From JAJZVS01 sp963708095 (GTDB lineage: Bacteria > Pseudomonadota > Alphaproteobacteria > Acetobacterales > Acetobacteraceae), in NCBI GenBank assembly GCA_963708095.1, contig OY970182.1:2914001-2978000 (forward strand): a DNA stretch of 64,000 bases, read 5' to 3'. Below are positions 36,754-44,413 of this stretch, piece after piece. A program made the position numbers and the translations under genes. The number at the start of each line of letters is the position of its first letter. Within the stretch, counting starts at the first letter, position 1. Below the pieces are notes generated by a model that searched no databases, was not told where the DNA came from, and saw only the letters and a program-made list of their open reading frames with translations.

Positions 36754-37104
36754 CCGGGGGCGGCGATTCCCGGCGCCTGGGCAAAGCGGCGGGGTGGACA
36801 GGAGGATGGGACGGCTGGCTGCTCCGCGGCGTACGAGGCTCCCCTGATTTGGCGGCCATCTGGGAAAGGTACCCGGGCGCGTCGGCGCATACCGCCGCCC
36901 GGCCCTGGCCTGCACCGGCGGCACGCTTGGGTGCGATGGCGTTCTCGGCGCGCTCCTGGCCGGGACTGCTACCGGTTTGCAGCTTACCCTTCGCTCCGTT
37001 GCTCCGTGCGCCCGGGGTTTTTTGCCACTCCAGCCGGTGTTGACCGGGTAGCAGCCCACCCCCCGACCGGTGCAAAGTGCTGCGGTTTGGGAGCCCTGAC
37101 GATC
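36754..37104. other. Intergenic region before the membrane AAA+/Sel1 operon
   Basis: About 351 bp with no gene. It holds a CCCGGGG next to a run of six T at about 37011-37022 that might be a weak terminator for the GST remnant, and a TTGACC hexamer at 37040-37045 without an obvious -10. The operon promoter should be here. Confidence 0.4.
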
Positions 37105-37653
37105 ATGAGCCAGGAGGCTGGCGAGCCGGTTGATTCGCCGAGAGCGCAATCGCCCGCCCACCGTTCGCGCCGCTGGTTGCTCATGCTGGGCAGCGGCGTG
37201 GTCGGCGGGGCGGTGGTCGGCGGGGTGATCGGGGCCCTGACGAGCAAGGACGGCAATGCCGGAATCGAGCGTCTCGATCCTCTTCCGACCGCGGCCCTGT
37301 CGCAGATCCGGGAGACGCTCTCGCCGGATCGGGCCGCGCAGGTGCTGGAGGAGGCACGCCGCTGCCGTGTGCCGCTTGCCCGCGTCGCTGTCTGGCACAG
37401 CCCGGGGACGCGCGGGGGCGCCATCAGTATTATCTCTGGCGAATATCGATCACCAAGCTTCACGCTGACGCCCGTCCCGCGGCTTGTAGCGATTCCGTAC
37501 CCTTCCGCCTACTCTACGGGGAGCGGCATACTGACGTTTATCGGCGACGCCCGTAAGGTCAATATCTCGCTGCGGCCAGGCGCGTTCGGGCTCATTCTTA
37601 AAGGGAGCCTGCATATTCCTGTCTGGTGGAACCCGGTGAAGGGCTGCCCATGA
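37105..37653 (+). CDS. Single-pass membrane protein, first gene of the AAA+/Sel1 operon
   Basis: 182 residues. A basic N-terminus (HRSRRW) is followed by one Gly/Val-rich helix at about 24-45 with GxxxG spacing, then a soluble domain of some 135 residues: a helical part (LSQIRETLSPDRAAQVLEEA) and a beta-rich part ending in HIPVWWNPVKGCP. With the N-terminus inside, the domain would face the periplasm. I do not recognise the family. The stop overlaps the AAA+ gene start (ATGA), implying translational coupling. Confidence 0.75.
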   Translation: MSQEAGEPVDSPRAQSPAHRSRRWLLMLGSGVVGGAVVGGVIGALTSKDGNAGIERLDPLPTAALSQIRETLSPDRAAQVLEEARRCRVPLARVAVWHSPGTRGGAISIISGEYRSPSFTLTPVPRLVAIPYPSAYSTGSGILTFIGDARKVNISLRPGAFGLILKGSLHIPVWWNPVKGCP

Positions 37654-38792
37654 GCGCACACGGAAAGACCCTGCTGGAACGCCATCCACTCGTCGCAACG
37701 TTCGTGCTTCTCGTCATTTCGAGTATCGTCGCCGCCCTGGTGGTTCGCAACGTCTCGAGCGTCGGCGGGGCGGTGGGGAGCGGGTTGCTTGCGGCCTTGC
37801 CGTGGATCGCGATCACGGCCGCGGGCATCGCCGTAGTGGCGCTTCTGTGCATGGGCGTGCAGATCGTCGCGTCCTGGCCGAAGCGACTGCCCAGCGGCGT
37901 TCTTCGAGTTGGGTCTACCCGGCTTTTAACGCCCCTCGCACCTCTCACCATACCGCAGACCAGGCCGCGGGCGCTCCCCGCGGACCTCGCGCTCGCCGAG
38001 CTTGAAGGAATGGTCGGCCTCGCGAGCGTCAAGGAGGAGGTCAACCTCCTGATCGCCCAGTTGCAGGTAGAGCGGATGCGGGCGGAGCAGGGGCTGCCGA
38101 ACCTGCCGATGAGCCGGCACATGGTCTTCCTTGGTCCCCCCGGGGTCGGGAAGACGGTCGTCGCGCGGGCCCTGGGCAGCATCTTTGCCGGCGTCGGGTG
38201 CCTGCGGCACGGCCATGTCGTCGAGGTCGAACGGGCCGACCTGGTGGCGGGCTTCGTCGGCCAGACTGCGCCCAAGACGATGGCCAAGTGCCGGGAAGCG
38301 CTCGACGGCATCCTGTTCATCGATGAAGCCTATGCACTGGCATCCGGTTCCGCGAACGATTTCGGGCCGGAGGCGATCACCACGATCCTGAAGTTCATGG
38401 AGGACAACCGCGACCGCGTCGTCGTCATCGTCGCCGGCTACCCGGACAAGATGCGGCGCTTCCTGGCCAGCAATCCGGGACTGGCAAGCCGCTTTTCCCG
38501 CCCGATCGACTTCCCCCCGTACAGCGAAGAGGAGCTGGTGGAGATCTTCGGCCGCCTGGCCAGGCAGCAGCAATTCATCCTTCCCGAGGGCTTCGGGCTG
38601 CGCCTGCGGCCATGGGTCGCCGCGGCGCGTCGGATGGAAAACTGGGGCAACGTGCGCGCAATCCGGGCGTTGCTGGAGCGGGTGCGCGAGGCCCAGGCGG
38701 TTCGCATTGCCGCCAGTCCCACCGCCGATCTGCGCGAACTGACGATGGAGGACATCGCGCGCGGGGTCGATAAGATGGGGATGACGGCATGA
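37650..38792 (+). CDS. Membrane-anchored CbbX/SpoVK-type AAA+ ATPase
   Basis: 380 residues. Two hydrophobic helices (about 14-32 and 43-68) anchor the protein, a feature not found in ordinary CbbX. The AAA+ domain has Walker A GPPGVGKT (162-169), the pore-loop region DLVAGFVGQTAPKT (197-210), Walker B ILFIDEAYAL (221-230), sensor 1 VVVIVAGY and an arginine finger in NPGLASRFSRPIDF (275-288). CbbX-like ATPases remodel partner proteins (Rubisco activation) and related EccA ATPases serve type VII secretion; no Rubisco or ESX genes are here. It overlaps both neighbouring genes by 4 bp. Confidence 0.88.
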   Translation: MSAHGKTLLERHPLVATFVLLVISSIVAALVVRNVSSVGGAVGSGLLAALPWIAITAAGIAVVALLCMGVQIVASWPKRLPSGVLRVGSTRLLTPLAPLTIPQTRPRALPADLALAELEGMVGLASVKEEVNLLIAQLQVERMRAEQGLPNLPMSRHMVFLGPPGVGKTVVARALGSIFAGVGCLRHGHVVEVERADLVAGFVGQTAPKTMAKCREALDGILFIDEAYALASGSANDFGPEAITTILKFMEDNRDRVVVIVAGYPDKMRRFLASNPGLASRFSRPIDFPPYSEEELVEIFGRLARQQQFILPEGFGLRLRPWVAAARRMENWGNVRAIRALLERVREAQAVRIAASPTADLRELTMEDIARGVDKMGMTA

Positions 38793-39934
38793 GTGAGTTC
38801 GTTCCGGGCAACCAGTCGCGGCTGCGTGTGGCGCACCGCTATCTTTGGGAGTCGAGCTGGACGTATCGGCTGAGCGGATGGGTGGCGCCCCTGGCGGTGG
38901 TGGTCGCCATCGCCGCGGGGGCGGGGCAGCTCCTTCGACCGCGGCCGATACCGTTGCCGCCTCCCGCGGTCCCGGTGGCGGCGTCGGAGCCGTCGATGCC
39001 GGTGCCGACCGCCTCGGCGGCGGGCCCGACGGCGCCGGCACCTGCCCCGGTCGTCGATAACAAATCGCTACGCAACGAGGCCGTGACCGATCCAACGGCC
39101 CTGGCCGTGCTACGGCGGCGGGCCGACAGCGGCAACGCCAGCGCGCAATTCTACCTCGCCACCCTATACGATCCGCTGCTGACATCGCTGCAGTTCAAGA
39201 AGGATGTCACCGTTGCGCTGCAATGGTACAGGAAGGCCGCAGATCAAGGAGACAGCGCAGCCGAGCGTAATCTAGGTAACCTTTACACGGCCGGTCCCGG
39301 TATCGGTCGGAACTACACCGAGGCATTGCGCTGGCTTAAGAAGGCGGCTGCCCAAGGGGATATCGTAGCCGAATTCAACACCGGCGTCGCCTACCTCAAG
39401 GGGCATGGCGTCACGCAGAGTTACGCCGAAGCGATGCGCTGGTACCAAATGGCCGCGAATCAGGGAAACGCCCGGGCACAACTCGATGTCGGTGTCATGT
39501 ACACTCACGGGGAGGGTGTCGGGCAGAGTTATGTCCAGGCCGTGCACTGGTTCCGGATGGCTGCCGCGCAGGGAAACATTCTGGCACTCCGCAATCTCGG
39601 CATCATGTATGACGTCGGACGCGGGGTCCGACAGAATTATACGGAGGCGGTGCGTTGGTTCCGCAAGGCCGCGGACTTGGGGGACCCCATTGCGGAATTT
39701 AATCTTGGCTATTTGTACGAGCGGGGACTTGGCGTTCCGCAAAGCGACGCCTTGTCCGTCTTCTGGAACCGGAAGGCTGCGGAGCGGGGAGACGCCCAGG
39801 CTCAATTCGTCATGGGCGTGCGCTATGCGAAGGGTCAAGGCGTCGCGCAGAATACCGCCGAGGCCAACGAATGGATGCAGAAGGCGGCTGCGGGCGGCAA
39901 TGCGAGCGCCAAGTTTTGGCTCGCGGCACATTGA
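38789..39934 (+). CDS. Membrane-anchored Sel1-repeat protein
   Basis: 381 residues: one helix at about 29-48, a Pro/Ala-rich spacer to about residue 95, then seven Sel1-like repeats of 36 residues (motifs such as AEFNTGVAYLKGHGVTQSYA and EAMRWYQMAANQGN). The first repeat has an insertion (LYDPLLTSLQFKKDV). Sel1 repeats form a protein-binding superhelix; here it would face the periplasm. It is the last gene of the operon, overlapping the AAA+ stop by 4 bp. Codons in the repeat part are slightly more AT-rich than the neighbours. Confidence 0.9.
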   Translation: MSEFVPGNQSRLRVAHRYLWESSWTYRLSGWVAPLAVVVAIAAGAGQLLRPRPIPLPPPAVPVAASEPSMPVPTASAAGPTAPAPAPVVDNKSLRNEAVTDPTALAVLRRRADSGNASAQFYLATLYDPLLTSLQFKKDVTVALQWYRKAADQGDSAAERNLGNLYTAGPGIGRNYTEALRWLKKAAAQGDIVAEFNTGVAYLKGHGVTQSYAEAMRWYQMAANQGNARAQLDVGVMYTHGEGVGQSYVQAVHWFRMAAAQGNILALRNLGIMYDVGRGVRQNYTEAVRWFRKAADLGDPIAEFNLGYLYERGLGVPQSDALSVFWNRKAAERGDAQAQFVMGVRYAKGQGVAQNTAEANEWMQKAAAGGNASAKFWLAAH

Positions 39935-40037
39935 CGCAGGGAGGATCATGCCGGCGGCATGCATCGCTCCGGGAGTGACCACAGGTCAGCAATAGATCAC
40001 GGACCGGCTACGGGCTGCGCGGAGCGAGAGGCGAGGC

Positions 40038-40772
40038 TCAGCCCGACGCCTCGAACAGGTCGGCCAGCGCGGCCAGGCTGGTGCAGCGCAGGTCATAGTG
40101 CACGTCCGGCGGTGGCGGCACGGTTGCGCCCCAACCCGCATCTCCTCCGGCCGCGCCCTGGCCCGCCCGGCGGTCGATCCAGGCCGAGGCGATCCCCGCC
40201 CGGTTCGCCGGCCCATGATCGTGGAACAGGCTCTGTGCCACGTGCAGCAGGCCGCTCCGCGCCACGCCGAACCCGGTGACGCAGTCGAGCAGCGCCGCGA
40301 AATTGCGCGGATCGGGCTTGTACGACCCGATCGCCTCGGCGGTCAGCACGGCGTCGAAATTCACCCCAAGCTTGGGCGCCGTCACGGCGAAACCGGCATG
40401 GTCCACGTTGGACAGGATCACCAGCCGGTGCCGTGCCTTGAGGCGCCGCAGCGCCGCTTTGGTATCGGGAAACGCCGGCCAGTCGGCGATGCTGGCGGCA
40501 AAGGCGCGGTCCGCCGCCGGGTCCGCCGCCACGCCCCAGGCACGCGCCAGCCCCGCGTGCACCGTCTCCAGCACTACGGCATAGAGCGGCGCGGGATCGG
40601 CCGCTTCGATCGCGCTCTCGGTGGCGGCGAAATCCGCCAGCGCCGCCTCCCGCGCGATGTCGCCGCCGGCGCGTGCGACCAACGGGGCGAGCGCGGCCCA
40701 GATGCCGCTCTCCCAGTCGATCAGGGTCCCGAAGCAGTCGAAACTCAGCACCTGGATGCCGTCGAGCCGCAT
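40038..40772 (-). CDS. HAD-superfamily type II haloacid-dehalogenase-like hydrolase
   Basis: About 244 residues. Motif I FDCFGTLIDWE contains the catalytic aspartate and the FxT pattern of haloacid dehalogenases; motif II ILSNVD, motif III lysine in GSYKPDPRNF and a terminal acidic region follow. Substrate may be a halogenated acid or a phosphate ester. ATG 40772 is used because GGTGG lies just upstream; GTG 40781 would overlap otsB. It is the last gene of the NDUFA12-to-otsB operon. Confidence 0.88.
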   Translation of the reverse strand: MRLDGIQVLSFDCFGTLIDWESGIWAALAPLVARAGGDIAREAALADFAATESAIEAADPAPLYAVVLETVHAGLARAWGVAADPAADRAFAASIADWPAFPDTKAALRRLKARHRLVILSNVDHAGFAVTAPKLGVNFDAVLTAEAIGSYKPDPRNFAALLDCVTGFGVARSGLLHVAQSLFHDHGPANRAGIASAWIDRRAGQGAAGGDAGWGATVPPPPDVHYDLRCTSLAALADLFEASG

Positions 40773-40774
40773 CG

Positions 40775-41509
40775 TTACCACCCGTGTTCCGCCGCCCGGC
40801 CCAACCAGGCGCGCACCTCCGCCGGACCGCCGAACGCCTCATGCACCCAGAGGCCGACGCCGCCGAGCGCGCGCGCAGCCTCGATCGCGTCGCGATCGGT
40901 GACATCGTCGCCGATGAACACCGGCAGCCGGCCGGCGAACGGCGCAGCCCGCATCAGAACGCCGAGCGCGGTCCCTTTGTCGGCGCCGCGCGGGCGCAGT
41001 TCCCAGGCCATGTTGGCTTCCAGCACCGCAAATTCCGGCGCGTCGGCGATCAGCGCGCGCAGACCCGCCACCAGGGCGGGACCAGCGGCGGGGGCGCCGC
41101 GGTAGTGCAGGACGAAGCCGCGCGCTTTCGGCTCCAACCGGGCGCCGGAATGGGCGGCCACCAGGGCCTCCGCGGCGGCGCGCCAGGCGGCGGGCGGGTT
41201 CGGCAGGTCGGGGCGTTCCAGCGCCGCCCCGGGGGCGAGGCGCAGCGCGCCGCCGTGCTCCCCGGCGACGGCGTAGGCGACGTCGGGAAACAGCGCCTCC
41301 ACCTCGGCGACCGGCCGCCCGCTGATCAGTGCGAGCGCGCCGCCCAGCCGCTCGCGCAGGCGGCGCAGACTGGCGGGGAGGGTCGGCGGCACCACCACCA
41401 GGTCGGGTGCCGGGGCGAAATCGAGCAACGTGCCGTCGACGTCGAGAAGCAGCGCGGCGCGCTCCGGCGGCGGCAGCGGGCCGGCCACGTGCGGCAGCCC
41501 CTCGCTCAT
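40775..41509 (-). CDS. otsB: Trehalose-6-phosphate phosphatase
   Basis: A 244-residue HAD phosphatase that completes trehalose synthesis. Motif I LLLDVDGTLLDFAP, motif II ALISGRP, the family segment GEHGGALRL, LEPKARGFVLHYR, the lysine in RPRGADKGTAL and motif IV FIGDDVTDRDAIEAA are all present. It overlaps the DUF2155 stop by 4 bp (ATGA), so it is embedded in an operon for envelope functions, far from otsA at the left edge. Confidence 0.95.
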   Translation of the reverse strand: MSEGLPHVAGPLPPPERAALLLDVDGTLLDFAPAPDLVVVPPTLPASLRRLRERLGGALALISGRPVAEVEALFPDVAYAVAGEHGGALRLAPGAALERPDLPNPPAAWRAAAEALVAAHSGARLEPKARGFVLHYRGAPAAGPALVAGLRALIADAPEFAVLEANMAWELRPRGADKGTALGVLMRAAPFAGRLPVFIGDDVTDRDAIEAARALGGVGLWVHEAFGGPAEVRAWLGRAAEHGW

Positions 41510-42420
41510 GTGCTGCAGCCGACCACGCGGACGTCGTAGAGCGGGTTCTGGTACATCGACAGGAACGGCTCGTTCTTCAGGGTCCAGCCCTTGAAGCCGG
41601 GATCGCCCTGAGCGTGATCGGCGATGCCGAGGAAGGCCGCCGCATCGCCGGGCATCGTCGGCGGGCGCACCACGCAAGCGCGCACGGTGACGGTGAGCGG
41701 GCCGACCTGCGCGGACTGCCCGACCGCCACCGTCAGGGTGCGGACAGCGGCAGTTTCCTTGTTGAGTACCTGCAGCACCGCGGTGGGGCGCGGCACCCAG
41801 TCGGCGGGCAGCGGCGTGCCCTGGTCGGTCGGCGCCCCGGCGGGCGACCCCCCGGTCGGTGCCTGGGCTGTCGCGCCCGCGCCAGGCGGGTTCGCAGCCG
41901 CTGCGGCGGGTGGCGCTGCCGGCGTGGCGCCCGGGCCGGCAGCCGGAGCAGCGCCCGTCGGTGTAGCACCTGTGGGGACGGCGCCTGACGGCCCGCCTGT
42001 GGGGACGGCGCCTGACGGCCCGCCTGTCGGCCCGGTCGCTGGTTGTGACGGCGCGGTGGAAGCACCTCCGGCCGCAGCACCCGGCGCTGCCGGACCGCCC
42101 CCCGCAGCCTGCGCGCCCGCCGCCGGGCCCGCGGGCGCCCCTGGAGCCGCTCCGGGGGCCGCAGGCGCGCCCGACAGACCGGGCGGCGGCGGCAACGGCG
42201 TAGCGACGATCGCGCCCCCGCCCTCGCCGGGCGACGTCCCGCCGGGATACACCACGGCCGGACTGCCGCCGCCGTATTGCGGCGCGGGGTACGACGGTGC
42301 GACCGCCGCGGGCGCCGGGGCGTACGGCGCCGCCCCACCGGCCGGCACCCCGCCTCCGGTGCCCTGAGCTGCGGCAGCAAGCGGCCAGAGCAGCAGAATT
42401 GCGGCGAGACCGCGTCTCAC
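41506..42420 (-). CDS. DUF2155-domain exported protein
   Basis: 304 residues from GTG 42420, overlapping the 72-residue gene by 4 bp. A signal peptide (GLAAILLLWPLAAAAQ) precedes about 170 residues of low-complexity Pro/Ala/Gly sequence containing two exact GPSGAVPTG units from a 27-bp tandem repeat. The C-terminal 110 residues are the DUF2155 domain: AVLQVLNKETAAVRTLTV, VRACVVRPPTMPGDAAAFL and the end PLYDVRVVGC. The domain is widespread in alphaproteobacteria next to NDUFA12 and mlaD; function unknown. Length of the linker is unusual. Confidence 0.88.
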   Translation of the reverse strand: MRRGLAAILLLWPLAAAAQGTGGGVPAGGAAPYAPAPAAVAPSYPAPQYGGGSPAVVYPGGTSPGEGGGAIVATPLPPPPGLSGAPAAPGAAPGAPAGPAAGAQAAGGGPAAPGAAAGGASTAPSQPATGPTGGPSGAVPTGGPSGAVPTGATPTGAAPAAGPGATPAAPPAAAAANPPGAGATAQAPTGGSPAGAPTDQGTPLPADWVPRPTAVLQVLNKETAAVRTLTVAVGQSAQVGPLTVTVRACVVRPPTMPGDAAAFLGIADHAQGDPGFKGWTLKNEPFLSMYQNPLYDVRVVGCST

Positions 42421-42635
42421 TGCGCCCGCTTCGGGCTCTCCAGCCCCTCGACCATACCGAGCAGGATGCGGCGCATCGCCTGCTCGTCCACGCCCATCAG
42501 CACCGCGTCCTCGAACGCATCGGTCAGCGCCTGGGCGAGTTCGGCATGGGTCTCGGCCAGCATCCGCAGCTTCTCCCGGCAGGAGATCTGCGCCCCATCG
42601 GCCTGCGGCCAGGTTGCAGGCGGCGGCGGAATCAT
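42417..42635 (-). CDS. 72-residue protein in the mlaD-DUF2155 operon
   Basis: A small acidic helical protein (KLRMLAETHAELAQALTDAF then EDAVLMGVDEQAMRRILLGM). No signal or membrane segment. It overlaps mlaD and the DUF2155 gene by 4 bp on each side, which makes it very likely a real, translationally coupled gene. I do not recognise the family. Confidence 0.75.
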   Translation of the reverse strand: MIPPPPATWPQADGAQISCREKLRMLAETHAELAQALTDAFEDAVLMGVDEQAMRRILLGMVEGLESPKRAQ

Positions 42636-43195
42636 TTCGATCCCGCCGCCGCGGCAGGCGCCGCCGGCGCTCCCGGCCCCGCGGGCGCCGCCGAGCCGGA
42701 CGCACCGGCCGGCTGACCGCCCTTCGTGCTGCCCATCGCGCTCACCATGTTGGTGGCGCTGAAGATGAACTTGCCCAACAGCTCCTCCAGACTGACCGCG
42801 CCCTGGGTGATGGTGATGGTCTGGCCGGGCTTCAACGTCGTCTCGTCCGCCCCGGGCTCGATCGCCAGGTACTCGCCGCCGAGCAGGCTTTCGCTCGATA
42901 CCGTGACGCTGCTGTCCTTCGGCAGATCGACCCCGCGACGGATCGTCATGCGCACATTGGCGAGATAGGTCTTCTGATCCACCTCCTCGCTGTCCACCCG
43001 CCCCACCTGCACGCCGGCAAGCCGCACCGGCGCGCCCACGTTCAGCCCGGCCACGTTGTCGAACCGCGCATACAACGTGTAGCCCGTGCCGATGCTGTTC
43101 TGCCCGGAATGCGCGAGGGCATAGGCCAGGAACCCGAAGGCCACCGCCAGCACGAGCAGCCCGGTCAATACTTCGGTCGTGTTGCGGCGGAGCAT
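42632..43195 (-). CDS. mlaD: MlaD-type phospholipid-transport substrate-binding protein
   Basis: 187 residues: one N-terminal helix (VLTGLLVLAVAFGFLAYALA), then an MCE domain with YTLYARFDNVAGLNVGAPVRLAGVQVG and the terminal hydrophobic region SLEELLGKFIFSATNMVS, followed by an Ala/Pro/Gly-rich tail. MlaD hexamers carry phospholipids between outer and inner membrane with the MlaFEB transporter, which is not in the window. ATG 43195 (MLRRNTTEV) gives the standard N-terminus; ATG 43261 is an alternative that would overlap the NDUFA12 gene. Confidence 0.92.
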   Translation of the reverse strand: MLRRNTTEVLTGLLVLAVAFGFLAYALAHSGQNSIGTGYTLYARFDNVAGLNVGAPVRLAGVQVGRVDSEEVDQKTYLANVRMTIRRGVDLPKDSSVTVSSESLLGGEYLAIEPGADETTLKPGQTITITQGAVSLEELLGKFIFSATNMVSAMGSTKGGQPAGASGSAAPAGPGAPAAPAAAAGSK

Positions 43196-43235
43196 GCGAG
43201 CGGAACCGAAAACCGGAGGGGCGAAAAACGGCAGA

Positions 43236-43589
43236 TCAGGCGTCAGGCGACCAGGCTTCATAATCGCCCGTAGCAATGGCACGCGTCCCGCCGCGATAAT
43301 CATGCCCCGGCGGTCGATAGCTGCCCGCCGTGCCGGTGAGGTTCGGAACATGCGGCTGCTGCCACGGCCGGCGTGCCGCCACCGGCAACGGAGCGTCAGT
43401 GGTGTAGTGCAGCCATGCATGCCACTCCGGTGGAACCTTCGACGCCTCCGGCACACCGGCATACATCACCCACCGCCGGACCCGCTGACCGGCCGGGCCG
43501 CTGCGCGCGACGTAATAGGTGTTGCCGTCGGCATCAGTGCCGACGCGACGGCCGAACAGACGCGTGTGAAGCCATGTGCCCAGGGTCAT
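43236..43589 (-). CDS. NADH:ubiquinone oxidoreductase accessory subunit NDUFA12
   Basis: A 117-residue protein homologous to the B17.2 accessory subunit of complex I, found in alphaproteobacteria and mitochondria. Typical features: TWLHTRLFGRRVGTDADGNTYY, RRWVMYAGVPEASKVPPEWHAWLH and the C-terminal RPPGHDYRGGTRAIATGDYEAW. It docks to the peripheral arm of complex I. First gene of the six-gene minus-strand operon; a palindromic repeat remnant lies upstream. Confidence 0.93.
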   Translation of the reverse strand: MTLGTWLHTRLFGRRVGTDADGNTYYVARSGPAGQRVRRWVMYAGVPEASKVPPEWHAWLHYTTDAPLPVAARRPWQQPHVPNLTGTAGSYRPPGHDYRGGTRAIATGDYEAWSPDA

Positions 43590-43639
43590 GAGCGCAGATA
43601 TACGCAGCCCCACCCCCGCGGTCCATGGGGCGGCGCCAA

Positions 43640-43806
43640 GCAAGCAAGACATGGGGGGCCCCCCTGGAACCCCCGCCAGGAAACTCGTCCCGGCCCCCCA
43701 TCGTCTGAGTCCGAGCGTGTGGGGGTGTCGCGGGTCCGAGGAGGCGGGGGCCAGGGGGACAGAGCGCCCTGGGCAGAGCGCGCCCCCTTGCCTTCCTGCT
43801 ATGCGC
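43640..43806. repeat. Decayed single-arm copy of the long palindrome
   Basis: Between the divergent NDUFA12 and hslV genes, about 167 bp resemble one arm of the element at 23941-24271: CCCCCGCCAGGAAACTCGTCCC, then GTGTGGGGGTGTCGCGGGTCC and GAGGCGGGG correspond to its left arm, followed by a CCAGGGGG...CGCCCTGG hairpin and CTTGCCTTCC as in its right end. Several bases are changed or deleted and the second long arm is missing. Confidence 0.75.
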
Positions 43807-43846
43807 CGCTTGCCGGGCGGCCCGGGGCACGCCATCTGGAGGCGCC

Positions 43847-44413
43847 ATGAACCCCATTCCCTTCTCCCTTCCCGATCCGATCGGCTGGCACGGCACCACG
43901 ATCCTGTGTGTGCGCGCGGGCGGTCACGTTGCCATGGCGGGCGATGGCCAGGTGACGCTTGGCCAGACGGTCATCAAGGGCAATGCCCGCAAGGTGCGTC
44001 GCATCGGCCCGGGCGCGAGCATTCTCGCCGGTTTTGCCGGTGCGACGGCGGATGCCTTCACTTTACTGGAGCGGCTGGAGGCGAAGCTCGAGCGTTTTCC
44101 GGGCCAGCTCGAGCGTGCCTGTGTCGAGCTTGCCAAGGACTGGCGCACCGACCGCTATTTGCGGCGGCTGGAAGCGATGATGGCAGTGGCCGACCAGGAC
44201 CGCAGCTTCACCCTGACCGGCAACGGCGACGTGCTGGAGCCGGAGGACGGGGTGATCGCCATCGGTTCCGGCGGCAACTACGCGCTTGCCGCGGCGCGTG
44301 CGCTGCTGTCGGTCGAAGGGCTTCCCGCCGAGGAGATTGCCCGCCGGGCGATGCGGATTGCCGGCGACATCTGCGTCTATACCAATCACAATGTGATCGT
44401 CGAGACCATCTGA
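43847..44413 (+). CDS. hslV: HslV, peptidase subunit of the HslVU protease
   Basis: A 188-residue threonine protease. The catalytic threonine is in WHGTTILCVR, at residue 16 of the precursor, so about 15 residues should be removed on maturation. Other family marks are HVAMAGDGQVTLGQTVIKGNARKV, GFAGATADAFTLLERLEAKL and IAIGSGGNYALAAARAL. The 12-mer works with the HslU ATPase to degrade misfolded cytoplasmic proteins. The stop overlaps the hslU start by one base. Confidence 0.97.
   Translation: MNPIPFSLPDPIGWHGTTILCVRAGGHVAMAGDGQVTLGQTVIKGNARKVRRIGPGASILAGFAGATADAFTLLERLEAKLERFPGQLERACVELAKDWRTDRYLRRLEAMMAVADQDRSFTLTGNGDVLEPEDGVIAIGSGGNYALAAARALLSVEGLPAEEIARRAMRIAGDICVYTNHNVIVETI

Noticed and set aside
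34587..36890. A 767-codon minus-strand frame covering MarC and the region upstream
   Set aside because: Only the last 208 codons match MarC; the rest is antisense or out of frame with the hydrolase and GST genes. ATG 35213 is the real start.
41971..42030. Tandem repeat in the DUF2155 gene as an independent element
   Set aside because: The 27-bp repeat is in frame and simply encodes the low-complexity linker (GPSGAVPTG units).
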